25,937 nucleotides of DNA from Pseudomonadales bacterium (GTDB lineage Bacteria; Pseudomonadota; Gammaproteobacteria; Pseudomonadales; Pseudohongiellaceae): the NCBI GenBank assembly GCA_022360535.1, contig JAKSCP010000383.1:1-25937 (forward strand), read 5' to 3'. Below the pieces are notes generated by a model. That model searched no databases, was not told the DNA's origin, and saw nothing but the letters and a program-made list of their open reading frames with translations. The translations under genes and the position numbers were made by a program. This document shows positions 8,731-16,246 of the stretch, in pieces (within the stretch, counting starts at the first letter, position 1; every line of letters starts with the position of its first letter).

Positions 8731-10408
8731 TGCAACGATAGCAAATATGTTGCGGCTTCCCAGCACTTCTCGCATCGCAGAGTACCTAACGGTTTGGAAA
8801 AATCCTATCGTCTGGAAGAACTTTCAGTCGCGTATGCGTATGCAGTCAGTGTTTAGTTTCCTCCTGGTCTTTGTCCTGGCAACCTTTATGACCTTTACCA
8901 CCTACGGCGGAATAATGCGGCTGCAAGGTGATCCGGTCGCCGCTGCCCGAACCGCCATTGTCCCTCTGGCAATCCTGCAGTGGATCATTCTCATGCTGTC
9001 CGCAACCGGGCGCATTACTTCCGGCATCATTCACGAACGAGTGACAGGAACCATTGAGTACACCCGACTCACACCGCTCAGCCCACTCGATAAAGTAATC
9101 GGGTACCTGTTTGGCCTGCCTGTCCGCGAGTACTTGCTGTTCCTGCTCACAATGCCGTTTATGATTTTTCTGCTGGTGATCGGCGAGATTCCAATCTCGG
9201 TAGTCATCCCGGTTTATCTGGTGTTCTTCTCATCAGCGATATTGTTCCACATGCTGGGGATGGTATTGGGACTCGTACTGAAAGAGTGGCGACTGTCCGT
9301 GGTGTTTACTATTGGTTTGGTCATCGCTGTCAACTGGGTATTGCCGTTTTTTTCCTATCTCGGATTCCCATTTCTGCAGTATCTCACTGTCCGCCCGGTG
9401 TTCGCGGAAAAAATTACTCCCTTGCTACCAACCGACGCCGTGCCGCAATTGGAAGACGCTCCGGCGCTCATCACTGATCTGACTACAGGGGTTGATTTCT
9501 ATGTATGGGAAGTGTCGACCACGGCATTCTGCCTGATTCTACAGGGACTCATTGTTTTTACCCTTGCACTCATGGTGTACAGGAAGTGGGAGAACGATTT
9601 TGGGCATTCCTTAAGCAAGACCTATGCAATGTTCTTCTATATTGCCTTGCAATTGTTTTGCATTGGAACTCTGTGGCCAAATTTGGTGTTTAATTCTGAG
9701 TCCCTCATCGCCGCAGGATTGATGAATGATGATTCATTGATAGAAGAGTTTGCCTTCATTATTCCTTTGAGCTATGGCTTCTTTTCTATCGGAGTGGTGT
9801 ACTGGTTGGTCTATGTCACCACACCGAGTCATGAGGACTATCGCAGCGGCCTGTTGCGTTCGCAGAAACTGGTTCAAATGAATCAGCAGCCACTGTCGCG
9901 TTTCGACGATCAGGCTGGAGGGCTACTTACCACTTCATTCCTGGCAATCGCAACTTTCCTCTTCATACTGGTCGTGGAAATTGTCATGACAGAAATGGGC
10001 CCCCTCGGTGAAGTTTCCCCTGACACCATGGGGCTACTGCGATTACCAATGATCGCGATGCTGGTGATTTTTTACTTTGCCATTTCCCTGGAGTATTTAC
10101 AGCTGAGCCGCTTCGCCCTGTTATTTCTGATGGTGTGGATCGTTCCCATCTTGTTGGCTGTGTTCCTTGGAGTCGCCCTGGAAATGGAAGAAGAGGTCCT
10201 GTACATCGCCAGTGGTTCACCACTCACCATGGTAGTCCTTGCTGCGCAGGGATTATTGAACGATTGGATGAATGAGGGCGAAATCGCCATCGTGCGCAAT
10301 TCCTTCTGGACAGGTACCCTGTTTATCCTTTCCATCACAGCCGTCCTTGGCTACCAGTTGCAGAAGCAGCGGCAACGAGTCAAACAGCTTGTCTCTTCGC
10401 AGCAGTGA
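8723..10408 (+). CDS. ABC-2 type exporter, large membrane permease
   Basis: A 561-residue polytopic membrane protein with about twelve hydrophobic segments, for example around residues 40-62, 72-96 and 126-180, and a last one near 525-545. It is larger than a minimal six-helix ABC-2 permease and may represent two fused halves. The start overlaps the ATPase gene by 8 bases, and a strong ribosome site (AGGGAGAGGA, 8711-8720) lies inside the ATPase gene, so the two are translated together. The segment GIIHERVTGTIEYTRLTPLS (about residues 97-116) resembles the coupling-helix region of ABC-2 exporters (E-R-x-x-G-T-x-E). Substrate cannot be deduced. Confidence 0.82.
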   Translation: MTDATIANMLRLPSTSRIAEYLTVWKNPIVWKNFQSRMRMQSVFSFLLVFVLATFMTFTTYGGIMRLQGDPVAAARTAIVPLAILQWIILMLSATGRITSGIIHERVTGTIEYTRLTPLSPLDKVIGYLFGLPVREYLLFLLTMPFMIFLLVIGEIPISVVIPVYLVFFSSAILFHMLGMVLGLVLKEWRLSVVFTIGLVIAVNWVLPFFSYLGFPFLQYLTVRPVFAEKITPLLPTDAVPQLEDAPALITDLTTGVDFYVWEVSTTAFCLILQGLIVFTLALMVYRKWENDFGHSLSKTYAMFFYIALQLFCIGTLWPNLVFNSESLIAAGLMNDDSLIEEFAFIIPLSYGFFSIGVVYWLVYVTTPSHEDYRSGLLRSQKLVQMNQQPLSRFDDQAGGLLTTSFLAIATFLFILVVEIVMTEMGPLGEVSPDTMGLLRLPMIAMLVIFYFAISLEYLQLSRFALLFLMVWIVPILLAVFLGVALEMEEEVLYIASGSPLTMVVLAAQGLLNDWMNEGEIAIVRNSFWTGTLFILSITAVLGYQLQKQRQRVKQLVSSQQ

Positions 10409-10457
10409 AGCGGCTTCCTTAGGCACCCACTTAGGTATCAGGTACCCAACTGCAGTT

Positions 10458-10474
10458 CAGCTTTGATTAAGCTG
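10458..10474. repeat. Small hairpin between permease and lipoprotein genes
   Basis: CAGCTT-TGATT-AAGCTG forms a 6-base stem with a 5-base loop, 50 bases after the permease stop. No T-run follows, so it is at best a weak terminator. The 142-base gap shows nothing else clear, apart from the ribosome site of the next gene (GGGGG at about 10540-10544). Confidence 0.3.
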
Positions 10475-10550
10475 TTCAGCGGCAAGCTTCGTCCTGTTAA
10501 TCAGTAATAATTCTAAACGGTAGAAAAGTCTGCCTTTCCAGGGGGTATCA

Positions 10551-10898
10551 ATGAGAGTCCTATTCTTGCTGGTCGCACTGCTTGCCAGTGCCTGCACCAG
10601 CTCAACTGTAATTCGATCATCCGATCCTGAATCAAGAATCTATGTGAATGGCGAGTATATGGGAACGGGAGAGGCGTTTTACTCCGATGAAAAAGTCGCT
10701 TTTTCACGCAACAAGGTTGAGATCAGAAAAGATGGCTGCCAGTCGGAATACCATAGCTTCCGTCGCAATGAGGAAGCGGACGTAGGTGCAATTGTCGGCG
10801 GAATATTCCTGACCGTTCCGTTTCTATGGGTTACCGAGTACAAGCCCTACCATAGCTATGAATTCCAGTGTCAGAACAATGCAGCAGGCTCTGACTAG
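10551..10898 (+). CDS. Small lipoprotein, PEGA-like
   Basis: A 115-residue predicted lipoprotein. The signal peptide MRVLFLLVALLASAC ends in a lipobox (LASAC) with the lipidated Cys at position 15. The mature part begins with a short beta segment, SRIYVNGEYMGTG, of the PEGA type (a small surface-exposed beta fold with a V-x-G motif). It then has a hydrophobic stretch at about 79-94 (GAIVGGIFLTVPFLWV) and two further Cys (C60, C107) that could form a disulfide. GGGGG six bases upstream supports the start. It lies after the ABC exporter genes but is separated from them by 142 bases, so co-transcription is uncertain. It converges with the amidase gene. Function unknown. Confidence 0.75.
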   Translation: MRVLFLLVALLASACTSSTVIRSSDPESRIYVNGEYMGTGEAFYSDEKVAFSRNKVEIRKDGCQSEYHSFRRNEEADVGAIVGGIFLTVPFLWVTEYKPYHSYEFQCQNNAAGSD

Positions 10899-10935
10899 AG
10901 AAAGTTTCTGCTAATTGAACTAACACCACTCGGGA

Positions 10936-12345
10936 TTACACAGAAGGGTGGCGTTGGTGCCAATTTGTTGCCTGCTGGTACGCATGGCCGATTTGACAGA
11001 GAGTCGCCTCGCTCAAGTGGCGACCAAGTAACTGCAGACAATAGGGCCAATTGGATTCGTTAAAGCCACAGGGCACTGAGAGTGTTGGTGTACCAGCGAG
11101 GTCTGCGGGTATGGTGAATTGACCTTGAAAGTTCTTCACCACCGCTTTCATGTCTTCTGCATCACCGTACTGGGGTGGTTGCTCTACGGGAAACACCATG
11201 CCGCCGGACGGGCAGACAACAGCATCCACTTGCTCCAGTTGCTTTATGAACTTTTCGCTGAATGCTGCCCGTTTTGATTTTGCTTCCTGATAATCTGCCT
11301 CGCTCATGTTCCGTCCCATCTCCAGTACACTACTGAAATAGCCACCGTATTCGTTTGCACGTGCTGGATAAAATTCCTGATGGGCACGGAAGGCTTCATA
11401 TCCGGTGAGCGGTAACCAGAGGTTTCGGTAGTCCATCGGACCTTCCGTTGGCATTTCCACTGTAACCAGTTTAGCGCCTAGAGATACCATCACGTCCAAA
11501 GCTTTCGCAATTGCTGCGACTAATCCCACATCGGTCCCTTTGCTTAAGTAGTCTTCATCAACACCCAATGTAATACCAGAAAGATCATTCCCTAATCGCT
11601 CGGTAACCTTGCTGACAGGATCAGTCAGAGAGGTGGAGTCGCGCTCATCATGGCCGGCAATCACTTCAAACATGGCGCTGGCATCTTCCACAGTTCGCGC
11701 CATCGGCCCCACGTGATCTAAAGATTCTGCGAGGGCCAATACACCATGACGACTAACCCTGCCCCAGGTAGGTTTTAGCCCTACCACGCCATTAGCCATG
11801 GCGGGGTAACGAATTGAACCACCGGTATCGGTGCCAATTGCTGCAAAGCACAGACCCGCAGCAACCGCGACGCCTGACCCGGAAGATGAAACTCCAGACC
11901 ATAGTTGCGAATCCCAGGGATTCACTGGAATCGGGAACTCAGGGTTGTAAGCAGAAAGTGCACCTTCGGTTAGATTAAGTTTCCCTAACAATACTGCCCC
12001 TGCGGCAGCCAGACTTTCAACGACACTGCCATTAAAGTCCGGCACAAAATCTCGCCTGACCTGCAGGCCACCCACCGTAGGAATGTCCTTGGTATAGCAA
12101 AGATCCTTCACAGCCACCGGTATGCCATGTAGGAGACCGAGGTAATGGCCTGACTGAATCGCCTGCTCAGCCAATTCAGCCTGTTGCAGCGCAAGATCTG
12201 CAGTAACAGTCGCATAGCTTTTGAGCCGGGGGTCCACGGCCTCAATGCGTTGCAACATTGCTTTGGTGAGTTCAACTGGCGAGATTTGCCCGCTTTGGAT
12301 CTTCCCAGCGACAGCGGAAAGGCTCAGGTAATGCAGTTCGTCCAT
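10936..12345 (-). CDS. Amidase signature family hydrolase
   Basis: A 469-residue enzyme of the amidase signature family, which hydrolyses amide bonds with a Ser-cisSer-Lys triad. K80 sits in GIPVAVKDL, the cis-Ser is S154 or S155 in GVSSSGSGVAVAAG, and the nucleophile S177 lies in GTDTGGSIRYPA. Length is normal for the family. No signal peptide is present, so it acts in the cytoplasm, unlike the five exported proteins encoded upstream on the same strand. A GatA role is unlikely because no gatB or gatC is nearby; a general amidase acting on amides or small peptides is more likely. The ribosome site is weak. About 180 bases separate it from the cupin gene. Confidence 0.9.
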   Translation of the reverse strand: MDELHYLSLSAVAGKIQSGQISPVELTKAMLQRIEAVDPRLKSYATVTADLALQQAELAEQAIQSGHYLGLLHGIPVAVKDLCYTKDIPTVGGLQVRRDFVPDFNGSVVESLAAAGAVLLGKLNLTEGALSAYNPEFPIPVNPWDSQLWSGVSSSGSGVAVAAGLCFAAIGTDTGGSIRYPAMANGVVGLKPTWGRVSRHGVLALAESLDHVGPMARTVEDASAMFEVIAGHDERDSTSLTDPVSKVTERLGNDLSGITLGVDEDYLSKGTDVGLVAAIAKALDVMVSLGAKLVTVEMPTEGPMDYRNLWLPLTGYEAFRAHQEFYPARANEYGGYFSSVLEMGRNMSEADYQEAKSKRAAFSEKFIKQLEQVDAVVCPSGGMVFPVEQPPQYGDAEDMKAVVKNFQGQFTIPADLAGTPTLSVPCGFNESNWPYCLQLLGRHLSEATLCQIGHAYQQATNWHQRHPSV

Positions 12346-12389
12346 GGGCTCAACATGTTTGATTCAGCTTCAGAGGTAGAGTCGCCTAG

Positions 12390-12503
12390 AGACTGAAAGA
12401 ACGCAAGGCTCATGCGTTCGACGATAATCAGGAGAAGGACTTCGATGCAGAGATGTTGAATAAGCTGCGCGCAGAACTCAATGCGTTGGATGACAACGAA
12501 TGA
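12390..12503 (+). other. Coding-like open stretch, possible gene remnant
   Basis: The frame from 12390 to the TGA at 12501-12503 is open for 37 codons and reads as a charged helix: RLKERKAHAFDDNQEKDF, then DAEMLNKLRAELNALDDNE. The composition is like a real protein C-terminus rather than chance DNA. It has no ATG before codon 22 (12453) and no ribosome site. It sits on the + strand between two - strand genes, in the 179-base gap between amidase and cupin. It could be the end of a decayed gene or a chance frame. No family recognised. Confidence 0.3.
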
Positions 12504-12524
12504 GTTCTGCCGAACTAAGGAAAT

Positions 12525-12917
12525 CTACTGAGAAACCTGCTGGCTAACGGGTACGCCAACGGTTTTGATGATATGCACCAGAATCCGGGCGGGCTCAGTA
12601 TCGCTGGCATTCGCCGACACTGCATGAATGTCGTCTGGATTCTCGTAGAACATTTCTCCCACCGACAATGTTTGCAGCTCACCTCCTGCCACCTGCATAT
12701 TGACGACTCCCTCCAATACATACACAAAGACATGGGCGTTATGCCGATGTGGAGGTGAAGACTGTCCCGGTTCCATATCAATCTCCAGTACCAATACCTC
12801 CTTGTCATCTCCAAGAGCTGGCAAAGGGAAATTCAGCAGTGGCCCATCGGCTGCATGAAGACTGGTCGTTACAGCGAAGACCGTGAGTGCGAGTAAAGTG
12901 TTAAACAGTTTAGTCAT
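12525..12917 (-). CDS. Exported single-domain cupin
   Basis: A 130-residue secreted cupin (small beta barrel). The signal peptide covers residues 1-22 (MTKLFNTLLALTVFAVTTSLHA). Cupin motif 1 is PPHRHNAHVFVYVLEG with metal ligands H57 and H59; the usual Glu four residues later is absent, and H62 may replace it. Motif 2 is VGEMFYENPDDIHAV with ligand H98. This subgroup is typically annotated as a 'cupin domain-containing protein' without known reaction. GAGG upstream supports the start. It begins 14 bases after the stop of the DUF7282-like gene, so the two form an operon. It could be a periplasmic metal-dependent enzyme or a small-molecule binding protein. Confidence 0.85.
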   Translation of the reverse strand: MTKLFNTLLALTVFAVTTSLHAADGPLLNFPLPALGDDKEVLVLEIDMEPGQSSPPHRHNAHVFVYVLEGVVNMQVAGGELQTLSVGEMFYENPDDIHAVSANASDTEPARILVHIIKTVGVPVSQQVSQ

Positions 12918-12931
12918 CTCGAATTACCTCT

Positions 12932-13393
12932 TCAGGGTGCCGGTACCGCGTGCCCAATCATCGTATTCCCTTCGAACACGGCTCGATCCATAACATTTTG
13001 CGCATCTACGAAAATGAAATCGAATTCACCGTTATCATTGCTATCTCTATGCAGCATAACAATCATCATCTCACCGGCCTCAAGGCCTTTATAGACTTCG
13101 ATACTAACGTCGCGGTTGACTCCTGATTTTAGAAACTGACGGCCCACGACTCTGTCACCATTAGGCGCGCCATTTTCAAAAGGATGAATTACTAACCAAC
13201 CATCGCCATCGATAGTGATCTCGTCAATGGTTAAAGTGTTGCCGTCACGCTTCATCGTCTCGATTTTGATCCAGTTGCTTTCACCATTGCCAATACTGAT
13301 CTGGGCGCTGGCATTATGTATGAAGCCAAGCTGCATAACTGAAATCATTACGGCTAGTTGGCAAAGACGGCTGACTGCTGAACTTACTTTCAT
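12932..13393 (-). CDS. Secreted DUF7282-like protein
   Basis: A 153-residue exported protein with a signal peptide ending NASA-Q (cleavage after residue 30). The mature part resembles the DUF7282 pattern: a beta strand pair (TIDEITIDGDGWLVIHPFEN), then GLEAGEMMIVMLHRD, then the acidic loop DSNDNGEFDF (117-126), which looks like a calcium-binding loop with alternating D/N/G. A strong Shine-Dalgarno site (AGGAGG on the - strand, 13401-13406) is 7 bases before the ATG. It is the first gene of a two-gene operon with the cupin and follows the terminator at 13451-13489. Function unknown; the family name is my recognition from pattern only. Confidence 0.7.
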   Translation of the reverse strand: MKVSSAVSRLCQLAVMISVMQLGFIHNASAQISIGNGESNWIKIETMKRDGNTLTIDEITIDGDGWLVIHPFENGAPNGDRVVGRQFLKSGVNRDVSIEVYKGLEAGEMMIVMLHRDSNDNGEFDFIFVDAQNVMDRAVFEGNTMIGHAVPAP

Positions 13394-13450
13394 CCTGTGT
13401 CCTCCTATGTCTCCCTATGCTTACTTACGGGATAGGCTACAAACCTACAA

Positions 13451-13489
13451 CAAACAAAAAGGGCAGTGCTTACACTCCAAAGCCTGCCC
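13451..13489 (-). terminator. Intrinsic terminator after the MalY/PatB-like gene
   Basis: On the - strand the arms GGGCAG and CTGCCC pair, extended by GCTT/AAGC with one bulged A, giving a 6 + 4 base stem, and TTTTTGTTTG follows at once. This is a textbook Rho-independent terminator and marks the end of the transcript that includes the Tat-exported PLP gene. Confidence 0.85.
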
Positions 13490-13523
13490 TCTTAACACTC
13501 ACTATCGCTAGCGAGCATTGATT

Positions 13524-13543
13524 ACTGTCTAGTGACAGTTTTT
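13524..13543 (+). terminator. Terminator-like hairpin facing the other way
   Basis: ACTGTC-TAGT-GACAGT (6-base stem, 4-base loop) is followed on the + strand by a run of five T (13539-13543). It overlaps the stop codon of the - strand PLP gene. No + strand gene ends here, so it could block antisense transcription or be a chance match. A perfect 10-base palindrome, TCGCTAGCGA, lies nearby at 13505-13514. Confidence 0.4.
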
Positions 13544-14906
13544 ACACTTTGTTGACTGCACCTGCCATGGCTTCCATGACTTCGGCAATCACTTTGCGTG
13601 ATGAAGCGATATTCATCCGCATGCGACCCTGGCCACCTTTTCCGTAGTCAACACCAGGATTGAGATACACCCCGGAGTTATAAACCATCCAGTCACGGAA
13701 ATAGTGTTCAGTAGACCGCGCCTCTTTTTCTTTGGCTGCTTCTTCGGCACCAATTGCAGCAATGGTCTTACTGAAATCCAGGAACGTCATATACGTACCT
13801 TCATTACGTGTGTAGCCAACAGTCGGCATATGTTGCTTCACGTAGTTTTCGATAAAGGTGTGGTTGTCATCCATGTAAGCATTGGCCTGCTCGAACCAAT
13901 CACGCCCTTCCTGATACGCTGCAATGTTGGCGACCACGCCCAGAGTGCTTAACTCAGCACGATGGTACTGATTAACCCGCTGCAACATAGTAGGCGACTT
14001 GGAGTAATAGTAGGCATTTTTCATACCCGCCAGATTGAATGTCTTGCTGATAGCGGTGAAAGTCAGACTATTATTTACCACCGCCTGATCGGGCAGGCTG
14101 GAGAAAGCTGTGAACTTCTGCCCATTACGAATCACATCGCAATGAATCTCATCGGATAACACAACGATGTCCCGCTCCAGAGCCATGCGGCCCAGGCGCA
14201 GTAACTCATCTTCGTGCCAGACATTGCCGGTGGGATTTTGCGGGTTGCAGACGATCAGGGCACGGACGTCTGGCGTCATCTTCGCTTCCAGATCATCCCA
14301 GTCGAAGGTGTAGCGACCATCCTTCTTCACCATCTCGCTGTCTACCGTGTCGATATTGGCAGCGCGAGCCATGGTGTAGAAACCAGAATAGGCAGGTGTT
14401 GGAATCAGGACTTTGCCGCCTACTGGGATAAAGGAACGCATGGCGGCGATCATGCCGGGATAGACACCATCAGACAGAGTCACCATGTCGGTGCTGATGT
14501 CGTTGTTCAGGTAATTCCCATTCCACTTAACAATTTCTTCGCGCAGCTCATTGGTGCTACTCATATAGCCCCAGCTATGGTGCTTGATGCGGTCTTGCAG
14601 CGCCTCAGTAATGCAGGGGGCGCATTCGAAGTCCATAGACGCAACACCCATCCCATATTTGAATTCGCCATTGGGATAGCTGCGTGGAGGTGAATCCCAG
14701 CGGGAGCAGTTGCTTCCCACTCGGTTGTAGACAGTATCGAAATCGTATTTGCCGTTAGCCAATCTCGGATAGCTGTCAGAAGCACTCCGTCCTTCCTGCG
14801 CGCTTGCCTGGGGAGCGGCGGCCAGGGTTCCAGCTGCTCCCGCCAGCGCAGTAAAGCTGGCATTCTTCATGAAGGTTCTTCTGTTTAGACCTGCGTTTTT
14901 TGTCAT
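13542..14906 (-). CDS. Tat-exported MalY/PatB-like PLP enzyme (C-S lyase or aminotransferase)
   Basis: A 454-residue fold-type I PLP enzyme with a twin-arginine signal: RRTFMKNAS (R9-R10), a hydrophobic run, then cleavage near ASA-Q (36). The body matches the MalY/PatB group: YDFDTVYNRVGSNCSRWDS at 54-72, NPQNPTG at 221-227, the pyridine-binding D252 in SDEIHCDV, and the Schiff-base lysine K288 in AISKTFNLAGMK. All PLP-contact motifs are intact. Relatives cleave C-S bonds of cystathionine or cysteine conjugates in the cytoplasm; here the Tat signal puts the folded, PLP-loaded enzyme in the periplasm. GAGGG upstream supports the start. An inverted repeat about 90 bases upstream may control it. 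The reaction (beta-lyase versus transaminase) is not settled by sequence. Confidence 0.87.
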   Translation of the reverse strand: MTKNAGLNRRTFMKNASFTALAGAAGTLAAAPQASAQEGRSASDSYPRLANGKYDFDTVYNRVGSNCSRWDSPPRSYPNGEFKYGMGVASMDFECAPCITEALQDRIKHHSWGYMSSTNELREEIVKWNGNYLNNDISTDMVTLSDGVYPGMIAAMRSFIPVGGKVLIPTPAYSGFYTMARAANIDTVDSEMVKKDGRYTFDWDDLEAKMTPDVRALIVCNPQNPTGNVWHEDELLRLGRMALERDIVVLSDEIHCDVIRNGQKFTAFSSLPDQAVVNNSLTFTAISKTFNLAGMKNAYYYSKSPTMLQRVNQYHRAELSTLGVVANIAAYQEGRDWFEQANAYMDDNHTFIENYVKQHMPTVGYTRNEGTYMTFLDFSKTIAAIGAEEAAKEKEARSTEHYFRDWMVYNSGVYLNPGVDYGKGGQGRMRMNIASSRKVIAEVMEAMAGAVNKV

Positions 14907-14994
14907 CGCGGTGCCCTCTTACGACCTTTTTATTGCTTGTGTTGTGTGATTTATTGGGAATTTGTGCGCTAGGCGAGTTTCCTCGTTAAAATTT

Positions 14995-15010
14995 GTTACA
15001 AATCTGTAAC
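14995..15010. promoter_or_regulatory. Inverted repeat upstream of the MalY/PatB-like gene
   Basis: GTTACA-AATC-TGTAAC is a perfect 6-base inverted repeat with a 4-base spacer, about 90 bases before the PLP gene start. Reading towards the gene, it continues into an AT-rich stretch (AAATTTTAA) that could hold a -10 box. Its half TTTGTAACA recurs upstream of the TonB-dependent receptor (20029-20037). The 144-base gap shows no other clear element. Confidence 0.4.
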
Positions 15011-15050
15011 CAGCTTATTCCGTTTAGGGGCTGAGATCAAAGGAAATGAT

Positions 15051-16061
15051 CTACAGTCCGCCCTCCGCCTCCAGACGCTCCTGAACACGGGCGCCCCGGA
15101 GGATATTTACCATGCCGTAATTGCCCTCATGGCAGGCATATTCGTAGAGCAGGCCACCCACTTTGGTCATTGGTACCACAGCGGTAAATTTGTCTGTGTA
15201 GGTGGCTGGATCCTCCACCGTGAACTCATAGTCTACGGTGAATTCGTCCACTCGCGTGAAACGCTCAGTCAAGGTCTTCTGCAGGGAGGTCCCGGAGCTG
15301 CCGAAGCTGGATGACAATCCGTTGAAATTTCTGGTCACTACAACCAGAGTGTCACCCTCCCAGTAGCCTTTGGAATCGCCGGTCCACAATCGGACATCAT
15401 TGGACAAGGCGGCTATTTCAGCTGCTGAGTCATAGAGCGGGACGATGCGCGCATCATGAATCATCTCAGTCATCAGCACCGCAGTATTCTTACTCTGAAA
15501 GATTTGCACGTTGTTGTTGTACAGGCTGGGAACAAAGGGTGGGCCTGCGTTAAAACCGATGATGCAACGCTCACTCAATCCCCGGTCCTCTGGCCCATCG
15601 GTTCCTATACCTCCGGCCGCAATACGCACGGGTCGGACTTCCCCTGTTGTGTCGCCGCCGTACATACCCTGGCGAGCTATTGCGCCTTCCACTAAGGGAG
15701 GCAACTGCCCGTTCTCAGGATAGACGATGTGAGATGTTCTCACCGTATCGCCGATCCCGGCATTCTCAATCCAGAAATCATTATAGGACTCGTCCACCCC
15801 TTCAATGTTAAGAGCGGAATCTGAGGCTTCGTCGATGGCGGCACGTCTGGCCCGAATCTCTTCGATTTCTTCTGCCGTTAGAAACTGTCGGTCTCCAAAT
15901 TGTCTAGGCCGTTGCATGGGAACATCGGATGAGAAATTCCATACGCCTTGCAGGTCTGGCTGCCCCCACTCGGTACGCGGAACAACATAATCATTCTGAG
16001 CCAATACAGTCAGGGGTAGAAGCCCTGCAATGGCAATAAAACAAGAGGTGATTTTCTTCAT
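15051..16061 (-). CDS. Secreted protein of unknown function (WGQPDLQGVW family)
   Basis: A 336-residue exported protein with a signal peptide MKKITSCFIAIAGLLPLTVLA and cleavage before Q22. The mature protein starts with the motif RTEWGQPDLQGVWNFSSD, recurrent in secreted proteins of unknown role in marine gammaproteobacteria and Acidobacteria (my recollection of the pattern, not a database result). Then come LTAEEIEEIRARRAA, the G-rich stretch ERCIIGFNAGPPFVPSLYNN, and a beta-rich C-terminal half with KGYWEGDTLVVVTRNFNG and ACHEGNYGM. AGGA six bases upstream supports the start. It lies between the two Tat-exported PLP genes, 144 bases from one and 185 from the other, all on the - strand. No catalytic motif that I can name. 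Confidence 0.8.
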   Translation of the reverse strand: MKKITSCFIAIAGLLPLTVLAQNDYVVPRTEWGQPDLQGVWNFSSDVPMQRPRQFGDRQFLTAEEIEEIRARRAAIDEASDSALNIEGVDESYNDFWIENAGIGDTVRTSHIVYPENGQLPPLVEGAIARQGMYGGDTTGEVRPVRIAAGGIGTDGPEDRGLSERCIIGFNAGPPFVPSLYNNNVQIFQSKNTAVLMTEMIHDARIVPLYDSAAEIAALSNDVRLWTGDSKGYWEGDTLVVVTRNFNGLSSSFGSSGTSLQKTLTERFTRVDEFTVDYEFTVEDPATYTDKFTAVVPMTKVGGLLYEYACHEGNYGMVNILRGARVQERLEAEGGL

Positions 16062-16169
16062 AACATTCCTAATATGCTCTGGTGCGCTCTTCCCCGATTC
16101 AGGTGATCCTGTTCTGCAAAACGACGATGAGAAGAAACTGAGGGGAACCGTGAAATATCAAAGCGCAGA

Positions 16170-16186
16170 TTCCTGGTTTCCAGGAA
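16170..16186. repeat. Perfect hairpin in the gap before the WGQPDLQGVW gene
   Basis: TTCCTGG-TTT-CCAGGAA is a 7-base perfect stem with a 3-base loop, 60 bases after the HisC-like gene stop on the - strand. No T-run follows on either strand. It could protect the 3' end of the transcript or bind a regulator. The rest of the 185-base gap (16062-16246) shows only the ribosome site of the downstream gene. Confidence 0.45.
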
Positions 16187-16246
16187 CTAGGATCTGGATT
16201 GAGTACGGCCCCAACACACGGCGTTGAGGCTCGACTCAAGAAAGCT

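Noticed and set aside
14214..14693. 159-codon + strand frame opposite the MalY/PatB-like gene
   Set aside because: Shadow of the conserved PLP enzyme; no start signals.
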